Assembly (NCBI GenBank): GCA_946479505.1
Contig: CAMLGC010000079.1
Span: 1 to 11,501, forward strand
Length of the DNA: 11,501 nt
Direction: 5' to 3'
From: an uncultured Sphingomonadaceae bacterium
GTDB taxonomy: Bacteria > Pseudomonadota > Alphaproteobacteria > Sphingomonadales > Sphingomonadaceae
Positions 6,322-11,501 of this stretch are shown in pieces (position 1 is the stretch's first letter; every line of letters begins with the position of its first letter). Position numbers and translations under genes: made by a program. The notes beneath the pieces were generated by a model. That model made no database searches and was not told where the DNA came from. It saw nothing but the letters and a program-made list of their open reading frames with translations.

Positions 6322-8442
6322 ATGATCCACCGCCTCGTGCGCATCATGGCGCGGCTGCGCGACCCGAGGGCCGGATGCGAATGGGATACTGTCCAGACCT
6401 TCGAGACGATCGCCCCCTACACGATCGAGGAAGCCTATGAGGTCGCCGACGCGATCGCCCGCGGCGACATGGCCGATCTCAAGGACGAACTCGGCGATCT
6501 CTTGCTTCAGGTCGTCTTTCACGCCCGGATGGCCGAGGAAGCGGGGCTGTTCGATCTTTCCGACGTGGCCGCTGCGATCAGCGACAAGATGGAGCGCCGT
6601 CACCCGCATATTTTTGGCGACCGCACCGAGGGCGGGCACCATCTATGGGAACAGATCAAGGCCGAAGAGCGTGCCGCCAGGCGCGGCGCGGATGTCGCGG
6701 GCGCGCTGGACGGCGTCGCGCTTAGCCTCCCGGCGCTACTTCGCGCCGACAAGCTCCAGAAACGCGCTGCACGAACCGGCTTCGATTGGCCCGATCCCTT
6801 CGGCGCACGCGCCAAGATCGCCGAGGAAATCGACGAGATCGACAGCGCGAGCACCGCAGACGAGCGCGAGGAGGAGGTCGGCGACCTGCTCTTCGCCGTC
6901 GTCAATTGGGCGCGTCACCTCGGCATCGACGCCGAAACCGCGCTGCGCCGCGCCAGCGCCAAGTTCGAGATGCGCTTCCGCGCGATGGAAGCGGCAGCCG
7001 GCGATCGGTTCGTCGGCCTTTCGCTCGACGAGAAGGAAGTGCTCTGGCAGGCGGTGAAGCGGGCTGGCCAGGCACCGAGGGCCCGCTCCGGAGGACATAT
7101 GAGCATGCCTGGTATCTCTCGTCGTGCCGCGCTCGCTGCCCCGGCGCTTGCCATGCTCGCCCCGCGTATCGCCGCGGCGGAACCGCGCGCGCACATTCTG
7201 ACGCCGACGCCGCCGATGGGATGGAATAGCTGGAACAGCTTCGCGACGACGATTACCGAGGCACAGGCGCTTGAGAATGCCGGCATCATGGGGTCGGTGC
7301 TGAAGCCGCATGGCTACGACGTCTTCACGATCGACATCCAATGGTATGAGCCCGGCGCAAGGGGCTACGCCTATAGCGACAAGCCGGTGCCGGCGCTCGA
7401 CGGCCATGGTCGTCTGTTGCCGGCCCCGAACCGCTTCCCTTCCGCCGCTGGCGGTGCCGGTTTCGCGCCGCTCGCGGCGAAGGTTCACGCGCTCGGGCTC
7501 AAATTCGGCGTGCATCTGATGCGCGGGATTCCGAGGCTTGCCGTCGAACGCAACCTGCCCGTGCTCGGCACGGCCGTTCGCGCCCGCGAGATCGCGGATA
7601 CCGGCAGCACCTGCCCGTGGAATCCCGACATGTTCGGCGTCGATATGCGCCGGCCCGGGGCGCAGGCCTATTATGACAGCGTGTTCGCGCTGTTCGCGAG
7701 CTGGGGTGTCGATTTCGTCAAGATGGATGACATGAGCCGTCCCTACGATGCGCACATGCCCGAAATCGAGGCCGCGCACCGTGCGATCGCCGGATGCGGG
7801 CGTCTGATCGTGCTCAGCCTATCGCCGGGTGAGACGCCGCTGCTGCGTGGCGCGCACGTCCGCCGGCACGCGCAGATGTGGCGGATCAGCGACGATTTCT
7901 GGGACGAGTGGCGATTGCTCAAGGACCAGTTCGAACGCCTCGAAGAGTGGAGTTGCTATCGCGGCCCCGACGCCTGGCCCGATGCCGACATGCTCCCGCT
8001 CGGCCGGCTCGCGATGGGCGCGCGCGACACCCGCTTCACCCGAGACGAGCAGCGCACGCTGATGACCTTGTGGTCGATCGCGCGGTCCCCGCTCATCATG
8101 GGCGGAGACCTTCGCGCGCTCGACCGCTGGACGATCGATCTGCTGACCAACGACGAGGTGATCGCGGTCAACCAGCGGAGCATCGACAATGAGCCGTGGT
8201 ATCTCGCCGACAATACCAGCTTCTGGACCGCGCGCTCGCCAGACCGGAAGATCGCCTACATCGCCATGTTCAACCTTGCCGACGGGCCGGAGTCGGCGCA
8301 TCTCTCCTTTCCGCTCGATCGGATCGGGTTGGTCGGCGGACGAGTGCGCGATCTCTGGGCGGCGGAGGAGTTGGGCACCGCCCGCGGCCGGATCGAAGCG
8401 ACTCTGCCGCCTCATGGATCCGTGCTGCTTTCGGTGCGCTAG
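6322..8442 (+). CDS. mazG: MazG NTP pyrophosphohydrolase, frame continuing without stop into a GH27 domain
   Basis: Residues 1-259 are a complete MazG, a house-cleaning enzyme that hydrolyses NTPs to NMP and pyrophosphate. The start MIHRLVRIMARLRDPRAGCE aligns with the E. coli start. Two helical MazG domains are visible. The first has the metal-binding acidic pattern EEAYE (37-41) and KDELGDLLLQ (54-63). The second has KIAEEIDEID (165-174) and EEEVGDLLFAVVNWARHLG (183-201). The end LWQAVKRA (241-248) is where MazG proteins (about 260-270 residues) normally stop. Here no stop occurs: the frame runs through a short linker (GQAPRARSGGH) into a 447-residue GH27 protein, giving a 706-residue ORF. 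The ATG at 6322 has AGGAAG six nt upstream; an in-frame TTG at 6301 is less likely. It may make a true fusion, or the GH27 part may be translated separately from the ATG at 7099. Confidence 0.85.
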   Translation: MIHRLVRIMARLRDPRAGCEWDTVQTFETIAPYTIEEAYEVADAIARGDMADLKDELGDLLLQVVFHARMAEEAGLFDLSDVAAAISDKMERRHPHIFGDRTEGGHHLWEQIKAEERAARRGADVAGALDGVALSLPALLRADKLQKRAARTGFDWPDPFGARAKIAEEIDEIDSASTADEREEEVGDLLFAVVNWARHLGIDAETALRRASAKFEMRFRAMEAAAGDRFVGLSLDEKEVLWQAVKRAGQAPRARSGGHMSMPGISRRAALAAPALAMLAPRIAAAEPRAHILTPTPPMGWNSWNSFATTITEAQALENAGIMGSVLKPHGYDVFTIDIQWYEPGARGYAYSDKPVPALDGHGRLLPAPNRFPSAAGGAGFAPLAAKVHALGLKFGVHLMRGIPRLAVERNLPVLGTAVRAREIADTGSTCPWNPDMFGVDMRRPGAQAYYDSVFALFASWGVDFVKMDDMSRPYDAHMPEIEAAHRAIAGCGRLIVLSLSPGETPLLRGAHVRRHAQMWRISDDFWDEWRLLKDQFERLEEWSCYRGPDAWPDADMLPLGRLAMGARDTRFTRDEQRTLMTLWSIARSPLIMGGDLRALDRWTIDLLTNDEVIAVNQRSIDNEPWYLADNTSFWTARSPDRKIAYIAMFNLADGPESAHLSFPLDRIGLVGGRVRDLWAAEELGTARGRIEATLPPHGSVLLSVR
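7090..7094 (+). promoter_or_regulatory. Internal Shine-Dalgarno for the GH27 protein
   Basis: GGAGG at 7090-7094 lies 4 nt before the ATG at 7099 and 10 nt before a second in-frame ATG at 7105. It sits inside the MazG-GH27 frame, where it encodes part of the SGG linker. Together with the signal peptide that follows, it argues that the GH27 part has its own translation start. Confidence 0.7.
7099..8442 (+). CDS. GH27 alpha-galactosidase-like glycoside hydrolase, exported
   Basis: A 447-residue protein if read from the ATG at 7099 (7105 is equally possible). It starts with a Tat-like signal, SRRAALAAP (7-15), a hydrophobic stretch and a likely cleavage after RIAAA (residue 27). The catalytic barrel begins with the GH27 signature TPPMGWNSWNSF (37-48). 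FVKMDD (206-211) supplies the nucleophile Asp 210 (family KYDNC, here KMDDM). WRISDDF (261-267) supplies the acid/base Asp at Arg+4, residue 266. SIARSPLIMGGDLR (326-339) and a C-terminal beta-sandwich follow. Retaining GH27 enzymes release alpha-galactose, or alpha-N-acetylgalactosamine or beta-arabinopyranose in some subgroups. The altered nucleophile context makes the substrate uncertain. No other carbohydrate genes are near. It converges on hflX with 15 nt between stops. Confidence 0.88.
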   Translation: MSMPGISRRAALAAPALAMLAPRIAAAEPRAHILTPTPPMGWNSWNSFATTITEAQALENAGIMGSVLKPHGYDVFTIDIQWYEPGARGYAYSDKPVPALDGHGRLLPAPNRFPSAAGGAGFAPLAAKVHALGLKFGVHLMRGIPRLAVERNLPVLGTAVRAREIADTGSTCPWNPDMFGVDMRRPGAQAYYDSVFALFASWGVDFVKMDDMSRPYDAHMPEIEAAHRAIAGCGRLIVLSLSPGETPLLRGAHVRRHAQMWRISDDFWDEWRLLKDQFERLEEWSCYRGPDAWPDADMLPLGRLAMGARDTRFTRDEQRTLMTLWSIARSPLIMGGDLRALDRWTIDLLTNDEVIAVNQRSIDNEPWYLADNTSFWTARSPDRKIAYIAMFNLADGPESAHLSFPLDRIGLVGGRVRDLWAAEELGTARGRIEATLPPHGSVLLSVR

Positions 8443-8457
8443 GCTGCGCGACCGCGT

Positions 8458-9750
8458 TTATCCGTGGCGGGTCTCGAACCGCTCGTGGTCGTGTGGGTCC
8501 ATGCGAACCTCGTACACCGCGCGGCCATCTTCGATACTCTGGTCGAGCACCTCGCCATGCTGGTGAAGCCACGCCGCGCCCGCGCCATCGGCGGGGTCGA
8601 GCGTTATGCGGTAGCGGCGGTGACCACTGGTAAGCCTGGCGGCGACCAGCTCGGCGAGCTTCTCGACGCCCTCGCCCGTGAGCGCCGAGAGAGCGACGAC
8701 ATCCTCCCGACGGCCCGCCTCGGCGAGCCGCTCTTCGCGCGCATCCTCGTCGAGCAGGTCGAGCTTGTTCCATGCCACGATCCGGGGCGTCGCTTCGTCG
8801 ACGCCGATCTCCGCGAGCACCGTCTCGACATCGACGCGCTGCGCCTCGCTATCGGGATGCGCGACATCGCGCACGTGGATCAGGAAGTCGGCCGAGACCA
8901 CCTCCTCCAGCGTCGCCTTGAACGCCGCGACGAGTTGCGTCGGCAGCTCCGAGACGAATCCCACCGTGTCCGAAAGGATCGCCTTGTCGATCCCCGGCAG
9001 CCGAATCTGGCGCAGAGTCGGATCGAGCGTCGCAAAGAGCAGGTTCTCCGCCATGACGTCAGCGCCGGTCAGGCGATTGAAAAGCGTCGATTTACCGGCG
9101 TTGGTATAGCCAACCAGCGCGATCACCGGCCACGGTGCGCGCTGGCGGCGCTCGCGGTGCAGCCCGCGCGTGCGCTTGACCTGCTCCAGCTCGCGCCGCA
9201 GCCGCGCCATGCGGTCGCGGATCAGGCGGCGATCGGCCTCGATCTGTGTCTCGCCGGGGCCACCGAGGAAGCCGAAGCCGCCGCGCTGGCGCTCGAGATG
9301 GGTCCAGCTCCGCACGAGGCGCCCCGCCTGATAATCGAGATGCGCGAGCTCGACCTGGAGCCGGCCCTCGGCGGTCGCGGCGCGCTCGCCGAAGATCTCG
9401 AGAATCAGCCCGGTGCGATCGATCACCTTGGCCTCGAGCGCGGTTTCGAGGTTGCGTTGCTGGACGGGCGTGAGCGCGGCGTCGAAGATGACCAGATCGG
9501 CCTCCTCCATGCGCACGTTCGCGGCGAGCGTCTCGGCCTGTCCGCTGCCGATCAGCGTCGCCGGCTTCGGACTGCGCAATTTGAACGCCACCCGATCGGC
9601 GATCACGATCCCGATCGCCATCGCGAGCCCCGCCGTCTCTTCGAGACGGGCCTCGGCGTCGCGGCTCGACTCTCCCTGGTCGGGGAAGACGACGATCGCG
9701 CGCGCGCCGCGGGCGAATTCGCCGCGGTCGCGTTCGAACCCGGTGCTCAA
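8458..9750 (-). CDS. hflX: GTPase HflX
   Basis: A 430-residue Obg-HflX-type GTPase that binds the 50S subunit and splits stalled or heat-damaged ribosomes. The N-terminal HflX domain spans about 20-140 (KPATLIGSG at 62-70, [14 protein letters not shown] at 111-124). A basic coiled-coil linker covers about 140-205 ([13 protein letters not shown] at 163-175). The G domain carries G1 GYTNAGKST (214-222), TLDPTLR (241-247), G3 DTVGF (261-265), G4 NKLD (328-331) and G5 SALTGEG (355-361). Length matches E. coli HflX (426). The start is a TTG whose bases overlap the hfq stop (TTGA at 9750-9747), with GAGAG upstream, which implies translational coupling to hfq. The first downstream Met, residue 44, would cut into the domain. 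The stop TAA faces the GH27 stop. Confidence 0.96.
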   Translation of the reverse strand: MSTGFERDRGEFARGARAIVVFPDQGESSRDAEARLEETAGLAMAIGIVIADRVAFKLRSPKPATLIGSGQAETLAANVRMEEADLVIFDAALTPVQQRNLETALEAKVIDRTGLILEIFGERAATAEGRLQVELAHLDYQAGRLVRSWTHLERQRGGFGFLGGPGETQIEADRRLIRDRMARLRRELEQVKRTRGLHRERRQRAPWPVIALVGYTNAGKSTLFNRLTGADVMAENLLFATLDPTLRQIRLPGIDKAILSDTVGFVSELPTQLVAAFKATLEEVVSADFLIHVRDVAHPDSEAQRVDVETVLAEIGVDEATPRIVAWNKLDLLDEDAREERLAEAGRREDVVALSALTGEGVEKLAELVAARLTSGHRRYRITLDPADGAGAAWLHQHGEVLDQSIEDGRAVYEVRMDPHDHERFETRHG

Positions 9751-10232
9751 TCGTCGCTCTCGGTTTCTTCCGCCAGGTTAAGCGGATGCGCGGGTTGGAT
9801 GGTGGAGACCGCATGTTTGTAAACGAGCTGCGATAGCCCATCGCGCTGGAGTAGCATGCAGAACAGGTCGAACGCGGCAATCTGGCCCTGGAGCATCACG
9901 CCGTTGACCAGAAACATCGTTACATGCTCGTCCGACTTGCGCACGGCATTAAGAAAAATTTCCTGCAACAACGCCGGCTTCTTGGCCGAATCTCCCATCG
10001 CATCGATGATCTCGGCAACGTCGATCTGCCCCGAGGGCATGATCGTCGAAATCGCATGCTTGTAGATGAGCTGCGATTGGCCGTCGCGGCGCAGTAGCAC
10101 CGAGAAATTGTCGAACCAGGTCACGATCCCCTGCAGCTTCACGCCTTTGACCAGGAACATCGTCACCGGCGTTTTCGCCTTGCGAAGTGCATTGAGAAAC
10201 AGGTCCTGAAGCGAGCTGTGCTTATCGGCCAT
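9747..10232 (-). CDS. hfq: RNA chaperone Hfq, tandem double-Sm-domain form
   Basis: A 161-residue protein made of two Hfq repeats 81 residues apart, where ordinary Hfq has one repeat in 70-100 residues. Repeat 1 (7-66) has [24 protein letters not shown] (26-35) and the Sm2 motif YKHAISTI (57-64). Repeat 2 (88-147) has [25 protein letters not shown] (107-116) and YKHAVSTI (138-145). The tail EETESDD is acidic, like the E. coli Hfq tip. Three such chains could build the six-lobed ring. The repeats are not equal: the conserved Gln-Asp of the proximal face is Q9-D10 in repeat 1 but Q90-E91 in repeat 2, and the basic rim RKAK becomes RKSD. Hfq pairs small RNAs with mRNAs. The start at 10232 has AGGA 8-9 nt upstream. 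It lies between ntrX and hflX. Confidence 0.96.
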   Translation of the reverse strand: MADKHSSLQDLFLNALRKAKTPVTMFLVKGVKLQGIVTWFDNFSVLLRRDGQSQLIYKHAISTIMPSGQIDVAEIIDAMGDSAKKPALLQEIFLNAVRKSDEHVTMFLVNGVMLQGQIAAFDLFCMLLQRDGLSQLVYKHAVSTIQPAHPLNLAEETESDD

Positions 10233-10270
10233 CGCTGCTGTCCTTTTTATTGGCAGGGTCATGGCCCTGC
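10233..10270 (-). promoter_or_regulatory. hfq leader: hairpin plus A-rich segment
   Basis: On the minus strand, GCAGGG-CCATGA-CCCTGC (10270-10253) forms a 6-bp hairpin. It is followed by CAATAAAAAGGACAGCAGCG and the hfq ATG. The AATAAAAAGGA stretch is the kind of A-rich sequence that the distal face of Hfq binds, and it covers the Shine-Dalgarno, so autoregulation is plausible. An in-frame ATG at 10262 lies in the hairpin loop and is a poor start. Confidence 0.4.
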
Positions 10271-10361
10271 GTCGCGCCGGTTCCCGGCGTCGGGATACGC
10301 GCCTCGGCAGGTGCGTGGCAGTAGTTTTACGCGTCCGGCCGCGCCGCGTCCACCATTGAGC

Positions 10362-11501
10362 CTACGACTCGCGCGACTCGGTAATTCCGAGCAGCTTGAG
10401 CTTGCGGTGGAGCGCCGAGCGCTCCATCCCGATGAAGCTCGCGGTGCGCGAGATATTGCCCGAGAACCGGCGGATCTGGACGCGCAGATATTCGCGTTCG
10501 AATGTCTCGCGCGCTTCGCGCAGCGGCGCGCCCATGATCGCGGCGCTGCCGTTGCCGCCGAGCTCGCTTTGCTCGCCGAGCACTTCGGCGGGTAAAAGAT
10601 CGATTTCGATCCGCCCGATCCGGTCGCCCGGCGCGAGGATCACGGTGCGTTCGACGACGTTGCGGAGCTGGCGGACATTGCCGGGCCAATCGCACGATTG
10701 CAGCGCCACCAGCGCGTCGGGTGCAATGTCGGGCGTGGGCACGCGGCGCTCGGCGGCGTAGTGCGCGACGAAATGCTCGACCAGCGGGGGAATGTCCTCG
10801 CGCCGGTCGGCAAGCGGCGGGATCGCGACGGGCACGACGTTGAGCCGATAGTAAAGATCTTCACGAAAGCGGCCTTCGGCGATCTCGTCGGTCAGGTCTC
10901 GCGCGGTCGCCGAGACGACCCGAACGTCGACCTTGACCACGCGCTGGCCGCCGACGCGCGTGAAGCTCTGGTCGGTGAGCACGCGCAGGATGCGCCCCTG
11001 CGTTGCGATCGGCATGTCGGCGATCTCGTCGAGGAACAGCGTCCCGCCATGCGCCTGTTCGAGCAGACCCGGGCGAACGAGATCGCCCCCCTCCTCCACC
11101 CCGAACAGCTCTTCCTCAACGCGCTCGGGCGTCATCCGCGCCGCGCTCACGACGACGAACGGCGCATTGTCGCGCTGGCTCCAGCCGTGGAGCAGCCGCG
11201 CGGCGATTTCCTTGCCCACTCCCGCGGGCCCCGTGATCATCACCCGGCTGCCCGTCGAGGCGACGCGTTTCAACGTCGCGCGCACGGTATTGATCGCCGC
11301 CGATCCGCCGGTGAGATCGGTGTCGCGCACCGATGACGCCTTGAGCGACGCGATCTCGCGCTTCAGCCGCTCGGTTTCCGTCGCACGCTCGACCATCAGC
11401 AACAGCCGCTCGGCCTCGAACGGCTTTTCGATGAAATCGGCGGCGCCGCGCCGGATCGCAGCGACGGCGGTGTCCAGATTGCCGTGGCCCGAGATCACCA
11501 G
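10362..11501 (-). CDS. ntrX: Response regulator NtrX, 5' end outside the window
   Basis: The visible 379 residues lack the first ~80 of a ~460-residue NtrC-family regulator, partner of the sensor NtrY (nitrogen and redox or respiratory control in alphaproteobacteria). Present are the end of the receiver domain (ISGHGNLDTAVAAIRRGAAD, then EKPFE with its conserved Lys-Pro), a linker, and an AAA+ domain with Walker A GPAGVGKE (residues 90-97 counting from the Val before ISGHG), Walker B GGTLFLDEIADM (151-162) and the arginine-finger region FREDLYYRLNVVPV (211-224). The C-terminal Fis-type helix-turn-helix is SGNISRTASFIGMERSALHR. The GAFTGA loop that contacts sigma-54 is not there: after ELFG comes VEEGGDLVRPGLLEQ. 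I know this loss from other alphaproteobacterial NtrX proteins. The operon order ntrX-hfq-hflX supports the call; 129 nt separate it from hfq. Confidence 0.93.
   Translation of the reverse strand: MVISGHGNLDTAVAAIRRGAADFIEKPFEAERLLLMVERATETERLKREIASLKASSVRDTDLTGGSAAINTVRATLKRVASTGSRVMITGPAGVGKEIAARLLHGWSQRDNAPFVVVSAARMTPERVEEELFGVEEGGDLVRPGLLEQAHGGTLFLDEIADMPIATQGRILRVLTDQSFTRVGGQRVVKVDVRVVSATARDLTDEIAEGRFREDLYYRLNVVPVAIPPLADRREDIPPLVEHFVAHYAAERRVPTPDIAPDALVALQSCDWPGNVRQLRNVVERTVILAPGDRIGRIEIDLLPAEVLGEQSELGGNGSAAIMGAPLREARETFEREYLRVQIRRFSGNISRTASFIGMERSALHRKLKLLGITESRES

Noticed and set aside
6736..7779. 347-codon minus-strand frame opposite mazG/GH27.
   Set aside because: It spans the junction of two recognised genes in antisense and shows no domain.
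8464..9822. 452-codon plus-strand frame opposite hflX.
   Set aside because: It is a mirror of hflX codons with no recognisable protein; hflX carries all G motifs.
10233..10262. Longer Hfq from the ATG at 10262.
   Set aside because: That ATG sits in a hairpin loop, while the ATG at 10232 has AGGA and gives the usual Hfq N-terminus.

Overview
The window reads as chromosomal DNA of an alphaproteobacterium, most likely a sphingomonad (Sphingomonas or a close relative). The GC content is high, GATCG-type words are very frequent, the gene order ntrX-hfq-hflX is typical of alphaproteobacteria, and Hfq is a double-length protein with two Sm domains, a form I associate with sphingomonads. I see no phage, transposon, CRISPR or plasmid signature. 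This is a core-genome segment with a few accessory-looking pieces.

Left part (1-3912): the 5' part of lepA (EF4 GTPase) runs off the left edge on the minus strand. Divergent from it, a plausible extended -10 promoter precedes an exported CsgG/HfaB-like protein. Next come an adrenodoxin-reductase-type ferredoxin-NADP+ reductase and a complete tRNA-Pro(CGG) with its own promoter-like element, all on the plus strand.

Middle (3913-6321): on the minus strand, AMP nucleosidase (amn) is followed 60 nt later by a small single-pass membrane protein of unknown function. Upstream of amn lies a 423-nt gene-free region. It holds a perfect 12-bp hairpin just ahead of amn and a cluster of overlapping hairpins.

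Right part (6322-8442, plus): a full-length MazG nucleotide pyrophosphohydrolase reading frame has no stop codon. It continues in frame into a complete GH27 alpha-galactosidase-like protein that has its own Shine-Dalgarno sequence, ATG and Tat-like signal peptide. This is the most unusual item in the window: a true fusion, a lost stop with internal re-initiation, or a small indel.

Right edge (8458-11501, minus): ntrX (partial, 5' end outside), hfq (tandem) and hflX form one operon-like set. It combines a nitrogen/redox-linked response regulator without a recognisable GAFTGA loop, an RNA chaperone, and a ribosome-associated GTPase whose TTG start overlaps the hfq stop. hflX converges on the GH27 gene with only 15 nt between their stops. 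I found no previously undescribed multi-gene system. The candidates for novelty are the MazG-GH27 frame, the structured amn-mazG intergenic region and the orphan small membrane protein.
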